21,061 nt of DNA, from assembly GCA_964384945.1 (NCBI GenBank), contig CAYLMK010000044.1, positions 1 to 21,061 of the forward strand. Reading direction: 5' to 3'. This document shows, one piece after another, positions 1 to 5,988 of the stretch. The notes under the pieces are model-generated. The model was not told the DNA's origin. It worked only from the letters and a program-made list of their open reading frames with translations, and did no database searches. A program made the position numbers and the translations under genes. Positions within the stretch are counted from its first letter, which is position 1, and every line of letters starts with the position of its first letter. The stretch is from S015-6 sp964384945 (GTDB lineage Bacteria; Desulfobacterota; DSWW01).

Positions 1-2
1 TG

Positions 3-263
3 GCCGGGTTCGTGGAGACCATGCGCGGGCTGGTGGCCGGAACGGACGCCCGGGAACTTCGCAACAACGACCTCTTCCGCAGGACGATCTCGAACCGGAT
101 GGCAGAGGTTTCGGTTACGCTCGCGAGCCTCGCCGAAGAGGCACCCAGGAGGCGGATCGTGCCGGTGAACCCGGACTGCATGAACACTGCCCGGGCCGCA
201 CAGCCTCTCCCCCCTGTGGGAGCGTCAGCCGCGATGTTTTCCGACCCCTGTCCCGCCCCCTGA
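3..263 (+). CDS. 3' end of an unrecognised protein (partial)
   Basis: An open frame enters from the left edge and stops with TGA at 261-263. The first Met lies at 12, but the frame is open from base 3, so this is most likely the C-terminal ~86 residues of a larger protein. The first ~50 residues look helical and mixed-charge (around MRGLVAGTDARELRNNDLFR). The last ~30 are rich in Pro and Ala and look like a disordered tail. I do not recognise the family. It is codirectional with the nuclease gene 75 bases downstream and may belong to the same phage- or plasmid-like recombination module. Nothing here points to a specific function. Confidence 0.5.
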   Translation, partial: AGFVETMRGLVAGTDARELRNNDLFRRTISNRMAEVSVTLASLAEEAPRRRIVPVNPDCMNTARAAQPLPPVGASAAMFSDPCPAP

Positions 264-337
264 GACGAGCACAACGTGCAGCGAACCCGAGGCCGGCGCC
301 CATTTTCACCCTTCACCCGTACAGGAAAGGAGACGAG

Positions 338-1147
338 ATGATCGATCACTTGAGTGCCTCCATGCTGGGCACGTGGCTCCGATGTGGGGAGCAGTTCCGG
401 CGCCGCTACCTCGAGGGAGAGCGCATTCCGCCTGGGGTCTCGGCCCGCAGGGGAAGCGCGGTCCACAAGGCCGCGGAACGGAACTACAGGCACAAGAGGC
501 TCACCGGCGAGGACCTGCCGCTCACGGATCTCCTTGACGCATGCCGGGATGAGTACGTGCGGCTCATCCGGGACGAAGGGATCTACTTCCCGCCCGAGCA
601 AATCCCGGAGAAGGCCTCGCTCTTGAACCGTTCGCTGAACGAGGCCCTCACGGCAACGACCCTCTTCCGCAACGAGATCGCGCCCAAGGTCACGCCCCTG
701 GAAGCCGAACTTCTGGTCGAGGAGGACCTGGGGTTCGGACTGCCCGTGGTCGGGGTCCTCGACCTGGTGGAGCCGGAAGGGCGCCTGAGCGATTTGAAGA
801 TCATGGATCGCAAAGGCCAGGACTGGGCCGACCGTGAGCTCCAGCCCACCTTCTACTGTGCGCTCTGGCACGCCAGGACCGGCGCCTGGCCGTCCGGGTT
901 CCGCTACGATCTCATCGTCCCCAACAAGACCCCGGTCCACGTCCCGCTCTGGACGCACCGGACCCAAGGGCATTTCAAGATTCTCGCCCGCTACGTCCGG
1001 AACTTCCTCCGTGACCTCGAAGCAGGCGTCTTCAGGCCCGCGGATCCCGGCCACTGGGTCTGCAGGCCGCTTTACTGCGGATACCACTTCACCTGCCCGT
1101 ACACAAACGGCACCACGAACGGAAACGGACCCGGCGCGACGAGGTGA
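338..1147 (+). CDS. PD-(D/E)XK nuclease, Cas4/RecB-like, with Fe-S cysteines
   Basis: This 269-residue protein carries the RecB/Cas4/AddB-type nuclease signature: His43 in GSAVHKAAE, Asp142 in GVLD, Asp152-Leu-Lys154 (the D-x-K catalytic pair), and Gln169-x3-Tyr173 (the QxxxY motif). Cys16 together with Cys242, Cys247 and Cys253 (C-x4-C-x5-C) matches the one-plus-three arrangement that binds a 4Fe-4S cluster in Cas4 and AddB. Such enzymes are metal-dependent DNA exonucleases. The size fits a stand-alone phage or Cas4-like enzyme, not a helicase-nuclease. A good ribosome site (AAAGGAG, 325-331) precedes the ATG at 338. The neighbour at 1395 may be a DNA-annealing protein, which would suggest a recombination pair. 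No cas1/cas2 genes or CRISPR repeats are visible, so a CRISPR adaptation role is unsupported. The class is certain; substrate and polarity are not. Confidence 0.85.
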   Translation: MIDHLSASMLGTWLRCGEQFRRRYLEGERIPPGVSARRGSAVHKAAERNYRHKRLTGEDLPLTDLLDACRDEYVRLIRDEGIYFPPEQIPEKASLLNRSLNEALTATTLFRNEIAPKVTPLEAELLVEEDLGFGLPVVGVLDLVEPEGRLSDLKIMDRKGQDWADRELQPTFYCALWHARTGAWPSGFRYDLIVPNKTPVHVPLWTHRTQGHFKILARYVRNFLRDLEAGVFRPADPGHWVCRPLYCGYHFTCPYTNGTTNGNGPGATR

Positions 1148-1394
1148 CCGTCTCGCTCGGCCTCCTCGACATCCCCCGCAGGGCTTGGCGCCCGGCAATC
1201 CTTCGCGCAAGGGGTCCCGGAAGAGAACTGAGGGAGAGCCCCCCCTGGCATAGACCCCCGGCACCCCACACCGGGAGCACATCAGCGGCGCATACTCCGC
1301 GAAGGTGAACCCGTTTTGCCCCGTCCACCGAAAAACGTCGAACAAACGTCCCACAGCCCATTTTTCAGACCACACCACACGGAGGTGACAACCC

Positions 1395-2318
1395 ATGCCG
1401 AGAAAAGCACACAACACCCAAGAGCACAATCTCGCGGTTCTGGACCCCAGGACCCTGGAGCAGATCCGCATCTTCTCAGGCGTCCCGGACGATCCGACCC
1501 AGGCTTCTGCCGCCGCCACAGCCGTCTTCCCGGAATTGCCCCACCAGGCCCTCATACGCACGCAGACCCAGTACACCACGGCCATCGCGGTGCAGAAGGC
1601 ACGCTCCATCGCACGCATGCTCTCCAAAGTGCTCGAAGAGGCCCGGCTCGCCGGCGAGAGCTTCTACTACTACTGGGAGGTGGAAGACCGGCAGAAAGGC
1701 CGCAAGGTCCCTGTAGAAGGGCCGTCCATCGACCTCGCCATGAGCCTGGCCAGGAACTACGAGAACTGCGCCGTGGACGTCGACGTGACCGAGACGCTCA
1801 CGCATTACCTCTTCAAGGGCGTCTTCATCGACTTGGAGACCGGGTTCACGTACACGCGGCTCTTCCGACAGAGAAAGGGCCAGAGGATCTCGGCCAGGAT
1901 GTGCGGCGAGCGGCAGGAGGACATCGTCTTCCAGATCGGCCAGTCCAAGACCCAGAGGAACGCCATCACCCGGGCCATTCCGGGCTGGCTCGTGGACAAG
2001 GCGATCGAGACCGCCAAGCAGGCCGTGCTCTCCGGGATCAACCCGGAGACCCTCCACCCGGCGCGCATGAAGGTGCTCGACTTCTTCGGCAAGTACGGGG
2101 TCGGTCAGGCCCAGATCGAGCACGAACGCGGCCGCCCCATCGACCAGCGGACCCCCAGGGACATCGTGGATCTGCGCGGCATGGCGACCACTCCCGCCGA
2201 AGGCCCTCCCCAAGAGCCGACAAAACCCTGCCCCGACCGGGACGGCAAACCGCAACCGGTCTCCTTCTGCAACGATCTCTGCCTCCCAGGCAGGGCTGCC
2301 CGGAGTGGGACTGAGTAA
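1395..2318 (+). CDS. Candidate phage-type single-strand annealing protein, frameshifted tail
   Basis: This 307-residue protein starts at ATG 1395 behind a very strong ribosome site (GGAGGTGA, about 1381-1388). A helical N-terminus is followed by a core (about 95-210) with VEGPSIDLAMSLARNY (107-122), a beta-rich stretch around GVFIDLETGFTYTRLFRQ (142-159) and a basic helix GQSKTQRNAITRAIP (182-196). The Lys/Arg/Asn-rich helix recalls phage annealing proteins of the Erf/RecT/Sak types. That likeness and the nuclease partner suggest DNA annealing, but this is inference, not a firm family match. Cys279, Cys292 and Cys296 look like three ligands of a zinc site. The fourth (GCPEWD) lies in the next forward frame and ends at 2314, so one base seems lost near 2283. 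The gene may still be functional. Confidence 0.6.
   Translation: MPRKAHNTQEHNLAVLDPRTLEQIRIFSGVPDDPTQASAAATAVFPELPHQALIRTQTQYTTAIAVQKARSIARMLSKVLEEARLAGESFYYYWEVEDRQKGRKVPVEGPSIDLAMSLARNYENCAVDVDVTETLTHYLFKGVFIDLETGFTYTRLFRQRKGQRISARMCGERQEDIVFQIGQSKTQRNAITRAIPGWLVDKAIETAKQAVLSGINPETLHPARMKVLDFFGKYGVGQAQIEHERGRPIDQRTPRDIVDLRGMATTPAEGPPQEPTKPCPDRDGKPQPVSFCNDLCLPGRAARSGTE
2283..2314 (+). other. Probable frameshifted C-terminal cysteine tail of the 1395 gene
   Basis: The frame used by the 1395 gene reads CNDLCLPGRAARSGTE at its end. The next forward frame over the same bases reads PPRQGCPEWD and stops at 2312-2314. Adding one C after the Cys296 codon (2280-2282) would give FCNDLCPPRQGCPEWD, completing a C-x12-C-x3-C-x5-C set typical of small zinc sites. 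A single-base deletion or a sequencing error explains this best. Confidence 0.55.
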
Positions 2319-2385
2319 CAGTCATCCGGCAGTGCACGGAGACTCACCCCTGTGTCCCCTTTCCCACAGCATCCGGATAGAGACA

Positions 2386-2418
2386 TCTATGCGAACTTGA
2401 TATGCTTTTATGCATAGA
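2386..2418. promoter_or_regulatory. Dyad upstream of vapB, possible autoregulatory operator
   Basis: TCTATGC (2386-2392) and GCATAGA (2412-2418) form a perfect 7-bp inverted repeat with 19 bases between the arms, ending 22 bases before the vapB ATG. TATGC is repeated inside the dyad. VapB-type antitoxins usually repress their own operon through such palindromes. The site is seen directly; the regulator assignment is inference. Confidence 0.4.
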
Positions 2419-2440
2419 ACCCGCTTTGGGAGGGAAGCGC

Positions 2441-2680
2441 ATGAGAACTACCATAGACATCGATGACAGGCTGCTTGCTTTGGCAAAAAGGCGGGCACTG
2501 GAGAAGGGCACCAGCCTGAAGGATGTCGTCGAATCCGCGTTGCGACGGGTTCTCGCGGAATCCAAGAAGACACCAGACCGGTTCCGACTGCAGTGGAAAA
2601 CGGTCCGCGGCAAGCGTCTTCCCGGAATCGATATCTCCGACCGTGACGCCCTCTACGAGAGGATGGAGGGGCGCGAATGA
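2441..2680 (+). CDS. VapB-type ribbon-helix-helix antitoxin
   Basis: This 79-residue protein begins MRTTIDIDDRLLALAKRRAL, the beta-strand and first helix typical of Arc/CopG-like ribbon-helix-helix antitoxins. A C-terminal toxin-binding segment follows (about 50-79, ending DALYERMEGRE). I chose ATG 2441 over the upstream in-frame start at 2402 because GGGAGGG (2428-2434) is well placed and residue 1 then coincides with the family's usual start. The TGA overlaps the toxin start in an ATGA junction (2677-2680), the normal coupling of vapBC operons. The antitoxin reading frame looks intact, but its toxin is broken, so it may now be an orphan antitoxin or a DNA-binding regulator. Confidence 0.85.
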   Translation: MRTTIDIDDRLLALAKRRALEKGTSLKDVVESALRRVLAESKKTPDRFRLQWKTVRGKRLPGIDISDRDALYERMEGRE

Positions 2681-2921
2681 TCGCGATCGATACGAACATC
2701 CTGGTGTATGCCCACTGGAGAGCCCAAGCGTTGTCATCCTGAACCCGGCAGAACATTTCTGGCCGATCCTGACCGATGTCGCGAGAATCGCGGACGCGAA
2801 AGGCAACATCCTGTTCGACGCTCAGATCGTGGCGGTTTGCCGGGAACACGGGGTGCGCGAGATTCTAAGCGAGGACCGGGATTTCTCCAGGTTCGAGGGA
2901 GTCACGCTTCACGCTCTTTGA
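2677..2921 (+). pseudogene. vapC-type PIN-domain toxin, internally deleted and frameshifted
   Basis: The gene starts with MIAIDTNILVYAH at ATG 2677, the classic first strand of a PIN-domain ribonuclease with its first catalytic Asp (residue 5). That frame stops after 21 codons, at 2740-2742. From about 2712 another forward frame reads LESPSVVILNPAEHFW, then the later PIN motifs DAQIVAVCREHGVREIL and EDRDFSRF, and ends at TGA 2919-2921. PIN toxins of this type run to about 130-140 residues, so roughly 60-70 central residues, including the middle catalytic acid, are missing. The junction is near 2709-2720 and is out of frame. The product cannot be an active toxin. Confidence 0.85.
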
Positions 2922-3011
2922 ACCCGGGTATTAAGAAACCCCCTCATCTCCCGTCGTATTGTAGAACCTCCGCACCCGAGGCCTTTTCCCAGCAAACACG
3001 CCAGACGTTGG

Positions 3012-3152
3012 ATGAGTTCCTTTATGAACCGCAAGTCCGACCGTAGGCTCTTGTACCGTCAGGCACTGTCTGTCGTGGGCAAGCACGAGGCCGGTACCGG
3101 TGATATCTCCCAGGAGCACGACCGCTATCTGGAAGAAGCCTACCGTTCATGA
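3012..3152 (+). pseudogene. Remnant antitoxin C-terminus (second TA pair)
   Basis: An open frame from ATG 3012 encodes 46 residues containing RRLLYRQALSVVGKHEAG and SQEHDRYLEEAYRS. The charged, helical ending resembles the toxin-binding tail of VapB-like antitoxins. It ends in an ATGA overlap (3149-3152) with a PIN-like start, the arrangement expected of an antitoxin-toxin pair. There is no recognisable DNA-binding N-terminus. The frame is open further upstream but reads low-complexity Pro/Arg sequence, so the 5' part appears lost. It could also be a real 46-residue protein starting at 3012 or at the Met four codons later (3024). Confidence 0.5.
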
Positions 3153-3220
3153 CCCTATTTGTTGATACCTCCGCTGACAAGCATTATCGGATCACTCACG
3201 GAATATTCCCTTGCCTTCCT
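3149..3220 (+). pseudogene. Remnant PIN-domain toxin N-terminus (second TA pair)
   Basis: MTLFVDTSA at ATG 3149 is a textbook PIN-domain first strand with the catalytic Asp (residue 6). It is followed by DKHYR, which resembles the first helix of such toxins but arrives several residues too early. After about residue 20 the frame becomes Pro/Ser/Arg-rich and runs antisense through the gene at 3248-3634, so no further PIN motifs are present. The 3' limit given is approximate. This is a truncated toxin, joined near 3200-3250 to unrelated sequence. Confidence 0.6.
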
Positions 3221-3247
3221 TCCAAACCCTCCACTTACACGCCAAGG

Positions 3248-3634
3248 TCATCGCGCACTTCGCCTGGTTCTGCGACCGCCCCTGGAACGAGTGACCCCGG
3301 TCTGCGAGCCCGACCCGGCGCGGGCCGCCTTGAACCCGGAGTCGTCTCCGTGATGGATGAAGATGTGCCCGCTCAAGGTGCCGTCCTCCTCAAGTCGGGC
3401 CCAGCCTCTGCCGCTCGCAGGGTCGCACTCGTCGTTGCCGTCCCAGGTGAACTCCACGAACGGGCGCCCGTCTCGCTCCCCATGGCGGCAGTCCATCCAA
3501 CCCTCAACCGCGATGAAACGGAAGCTGCCGGAGGTCCGGGCATCGAAGCTCAAAAACGCAGGCCCCATGAGATCGAAATCATCCTGCTCCCATTCGTCCA
3601 TTTCGGAGATGCGCCACTTTCCGGCGATCTTCAC
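3248..3634 (-). CDS. Conserved protein of unknown function
   Basis: This 128-residue protein begins MKIAGKWRISEMDEWEQDDF and has a compact beta-rich core with conserved-looking acidic and aromatic positions (GWMDCRHGERDGRPFVEF, about 45-62; DECDPASGRGWARL, about 68-81; HIFIHHGDDSGF, about 89-100). I recognise it as a widespread short bacterial family without an assigned role. Its ATG overlaps the stop of the upstream gene by four bases (3631-3634), so the two are translationally coupled. The core seems complete by about residue 100. The last ~28 residues are Arg/Gly/Ser-rich and look like read-through into unrelated sequence, which fits a recombination border close to 3250-3330. Confidence 0.75.
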   Translation of the reverse strand: MKIAGKWRISEMDEWEQDDFDLMGPAFLSFDARTSGSFRFIAVEGWMDCRHGERDGRPFVEFTWDGNDECDPASGRGWARLEEDGTLSGHIFIHHGDDSGFKAARAGSGSQTGVTRSRGGRRTRRSAR

Positions 3635-4125
3635 CTCTCGTCCTCCCCGGGCTCGCGCACCTCGATCCGGGGTTCAAGATCGATCTCGTCGTCCGGGACG
3701 CAGATGATGCGGATTCCCCATCCGGCGTATGTCGTCAGAAGCCGTCCGAACTCCTCCCATGAGAGTTCGTGGTCGTCGATGTAGATGATCGGCTCGTTGT
3801 CCGGTCCGCCGTCGCTCACCACGCAACGCAGAACATCGCCCCGCGGGGTCCACTGATACCCCTTCTCGGAGTACTCGATCTGAGGCTTCCCCGGCGGGAT
3901 CTCGATCGCCACGTGCTCGTACTCCTCCCGCAGCCGCTCCGAGGCCTCGAGCATGTCGTTGAACCGATCGAGGATCTCCTGGTCCGTCATCTTGTAGACT
4001 TCGTCGCCCAGCTTGAAGTGGGTGGTCCACACCCCTTCCTCGGCGTACTCGATGACCGCTCCGTCAGCCTCGCGGGTGATGCGGACCTGATCCAGGGTTG
4101 CCACATAGGGACGCTTGAGACGCAT
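3631..4125 (-). CDS. Conserved protein of unknown function, coupled to the 3248 gene
   Basis: This 164-residue protein starts MRLKRPYVATLDQVRITREA. I chose ATG 4125 over the longer frame from 4227 because GGGGGAGAA lies just upstream and the extra N-terminus is compositionally odd. Visible segments are a beta-rich N-terminal half with VIEYAEEGVWTTHFKLG (about 24-40), a helix with ASERLREEYEHVAIEIPPG (about 60-78), and a C-terminal alpha/beta half with EPIIYIDDHELSWEEFGRLL and YAGWGIRIICVPDDE. I know it only as a conserved partner of the 3248-3634 family. There are no catalytic motifs, signal peptide or membrane spans. A TTGACG at about 4188-4183 could be a -35 element, but no convincing -10 follows. 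Confidence 0.75.
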   Translation of the reverse strand: MRLKRPYVATLDQVRITREADGAVIEYAEEGVWTTHFKLGDEVYKMTDQEILDRFNDMLEASERLREEYEHVAIEIPPGKPQIEYSEKGYQWTPRGDVLRCVVSDGGPDNEPIIYIDDHELSWEEFGRLLTTYAGWGIRIICVPDDEIDLEPRIEVREPGEDER

Positions 4126-4227
4126 GGGTTCTCCCCCTGTTCCCCCTCTCGCATGCAGCGTCTGCCCCCCCGGACCACAAAACGTCAAAGGCTGGCGCAG
4201 CCGACCGTCCCGCAAAAGAGCCGGCAC

Positions 4228-4753
4228 CCAGCGACCCTGGGGCTTCCTTCTCTCTCCATCCGGGTGCTGATTTCCTTACGTATAGAGGCCGCGCCGCTGT
4301 TCGTCAATCTCATCTTCGTCGCCCGCATCCGTGCTGACAATGACAATAATACCCACAGAAGATCTTATGTGTGGATATTTCTATCATCAACCCCACGGCC
4401 ATGAAGAAGGACGGTACCCGAATTTACGGGGCGAGATCCACGCCCACGCCAAATCCCATATGCGCTGATTGGCTGAGCTACACGACTTCGAACGACTGCC
4501 CCGTGTTTTCATGACCCCATCCTCTCAAAAGATGGAGTCTCCGGCAATCCCGGGGCAGTTCAAAGCGGTCGTCTTTCTGAAGCTTGACAATCCCAGCGTA
4601 GCGCGCATGTTTGTTTGTGAAACGCGAGAATGGACAGAGTGGTTCAGCTACCCTGGGACGTGATCTGAGGAAGTCCGAGTGGAACAGAAAGGAAGGCTCA
4701 AAACCATTGTTGGATGTGGCCTCAGCATCCCACGTTGACAGCTTCAGAACCAT
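4228..4753. other. Non-coding gap, possible mobile-element scar
   Basis: No convincing gene is present. Short frames at 4367-4468 (+), 4401-4511 (+) and 4469-4663 (+) have no family resemblance. On the minus strand GAGAGG precedes an ATG at 4512 that opens a 41-codon frame, which could be the broken 5' end of a transposase-like gene. This is guesswork. No terminal inverted repeats or target duplication are seen. Confidence 0.3.
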
Positions 4754-4960
4754 CTACTTCTTCTCAAACCTGTACCGATCACGAAAGAGAACGTCCCTCT
4801 TCAGCGTCCCCTCCTTGAGCCCGTTCTTGTCGTAAACGTTGTACTGTCCTGGAATGAGCACGTCCATTCGGATCGAGCCCACTTCCCTTCCGCTCCGCTC
4901 GTCGCTGATTATCATCCGGTCGGGGATGAGAACGTCTTTCTCGATCGTAAGTTTTCCCAT
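4754..4960 (-). CDS. 68-residue protein of about 2.5 beta-type repeats
   Basis: The protein starts MGKLTIEKDVLIPDRM and consists of three copies of one unit: KLTIEKDVLIPDRMIISDE, GSIRMDVLIPGQYNVYDK and GTLKRDVLFRDRYRFEKK. The shared pattern is G/K-[TS]-[IL]-x-x-D-V-L-[IF]-x-x-x-[YM], spaced about 23-26 residues, with the last unit truncated. Alternating hydrophobic residues suggest short beta-hairpins packed as a small sheet, perhaps a binding module. I chose ATG 4960 because the repeat begins immediately after it. The upstream in-frame extension is unlike the repeats, and no strong ribosome site is visible. It lies downstream of the tRNA terminator, so it probably has its own promoter. Function is unknown. 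Confidence 0.6.
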   Translation of the reverse strand: MGKLTIEKDVLIPDRMIISDERSGREVGSIRMDVLIPGQYNVYDKNGLKEGTLKRDVLFRDRYRFEKK

Positions 4961-5064
4961 TATCACACAACCGGGGATTCTGGGTAACAGAAAACCGGGA
5001 AGGAAATGCAGACTCGACCCTTGCACGTCCACGGCGGTGGAAGTAACGGTGGAAGTAATTTTGG

Positions 5065-5101
5065 CCCAAAACAAAAGGGGCTAGGATCTTCTCCTAACCC
5101 C
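5065..5101 (-). terminator. Rho-independent terminator after tRNA-fMet
   Basis: On the minus strand a 10-bp stem GGGGTTAGGA / TCCTAGCCCC (one G-U pair) with loop GAAGA is followed by TTTTGTTTTGGG. It begins 12 bases after the tRNA 3' end. It closes the tRNA transcript and probably the whole leftward operon. Confidence 0.9.
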
Positions 5102-5113
5102 TTCACCTGGTTC

Positions 5114-5190
5114 TGGTAGCGGGGGGTGGATTTGAACCACCGGCCTCCGGGTTATGAGCCCGACGAGCTACCTGGCTGCTCTACCCCGCG
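5114..5190 (-). tRNA. Initiator tRNA-fMet (CAU)
   Basis: The minus strand folds into a 77-nt tRNA starting CGCGGGG and ending CCCGCTACCA, with encoded CCA. The anticodon CAU (complement of 5154-5156) sits in loop CTCATAA, closed by three G-C pairs (GGG/CCC), the hallmark of initiator tRNA. The first base C1 faces U72 and is unpaired, which also marks initiators (usually C1-A72). It lies 24 bases after rluB in the same direction and is followed by a terminator, so it is likely cotranscribed with the upstream operon, from its own promoter, or both. Confidence 0.97.
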
Positions 5191-5214
5191 TCAAGTCCGC
5201 TCAATCAGACCAGA

Positions 5215-5988
5215 TTATAGCCGCTTTCTATCTTTGTCAAGCCCCGCTGCCGAGCATGTCGCGCGCCGAAGCGCCTCCACCTCTTCCGGCCGCAGTTTGC
5301 GGTAGGCGCCGGCCGGCAACCCCTCGAGATTGAGAGGCCCCAGGGCCACCCGCTTGAGTTTGAGGACCGGGTGTCCGAACCGCTCGATCATTCGTTTTAC
5401 CTGCCGGTTCCTCCCCTCGTAAAGGGTGATGCGGAGCCAGCTGTTTCGATCCCCTTTCTTCAAGAAAGCGACCGCGGCCGGGGCGGTCCTTCTTCCGTCC
5501 AGGATCACCCCGCTTCTCAGCCGGTCGATCACCTTGGCGTCCGGGACGCCCTTGACCTTGACATGGTAGAGCTTGCCGACACGATACCGCGGGTGGATGA
5601 TCCGCTGGGCCAGCTCGCCGTCGTTGGTGCAAAAGAGAAGCCCCTCGGCATCGAAATCCAGACGCCCCACCGGGTAGGGCCTGCCCTTGATGCCGGCCAG
5701 CAGGTCGCCGACACACGGCCGGCCGTGCGGATCCTCCATGGTGGTGAGTACGTTCTTCGGCTTGTTGAGGAGGAGGTAGACCGGAGGCGCCGGTTTGACC
5801 CTCTTCCCATCGACCCGAACCGAATCCCTTTCCGGGTCCAGGCGGGTGCCCGGTTCGCGCACCACCTCCCCGTTCAATGTCACACGCCCTTCTCGAATGA
5901 GATCTTCCGCATGCCTGCGCGACCCGGTTCCCGCCCTGGCCAGGAAGCGGCCCAGCCGCTCTTCCATGCATTGCGGATCAGTCATCAT
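5215..5988 (-). CDS. rluB: 23S rRNA pseudouridine synthase (RluB/RsuA family)
   Basis: This 257-residue enzyme converts uridine to pseudouridine in rRNA. RluB acts on U2605 of 23S rRNA (E. coli numbering). An N-terminal S4 RNA-binding domain (about 9-67, with RLGRFLARAGTGSRRHAEDL) precedes the catalytic domain, which has the family motif GRLDFDAEGLL and catalytic Asp111. The C-terminal YEGRNRQVKRM segment (about 195-205) is also diagnostic. ATG 5988 was preferred to Met8 because GAGG lies about nine bases upstream. The start overlaps the scpB stop by 11 bases, the coupling to scpB commonly seen for rluB. RluB is favoured over RluE/RluF/RsuA by this scpAB context. Confidence 0.93.
   Translation of the reverse strand: MMTDPQCMEERLGRFLARAGTGSRRHAEDLIREGRVTLNGEVVREPGTRLDPERDSVRVDGKRVKPAPPVYLLLNKPKNVLTTMEDPHGRPCVGDLLAGIKGRPYPVGRLDFDAEGLLFCTNDGELAQRIIHPRYRVGKLYHVKVKGVPDAKVIDRLRSGVILDGRRTAPAAVAFLKKGDRNSWLRITLYEGRNRQVKRMIERFGHPVLKLKRVALGPLNLEGLPAGAYRKLRPEEVEALRRATCSAAGLDKDRKRL

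Noticed and set aside
338..1147. CRISPR-associated Cas4
   Set aside because: The motifs fit Cas4, but no repeat array, cas1 or cas2 is seen anywhere in the window, so only the nuclease family is claimed.
1316..2314. Long + strand frame, 332 codons, over the candidate annealing gene
   Set aside because: It is Arg/Pro/His-rich out-of-frame sequence with no ribosome site. Only its last ~10 codons matter, as the likely frameshifted tail.
3178..3294. Short + frame ending HAKVIAHFAWFCDRPWNE
   Set aside because: It looks slightly protein-like but has no start codon context or family, and it overlaps the antisense tail of the 3248 gene.
4367..4468. 34-codon frame starting MCGYFYHQPHG
   Set aside because: It has no good ribosome site and no family likeness; the start resembles YedK/HMCES only in MCG.
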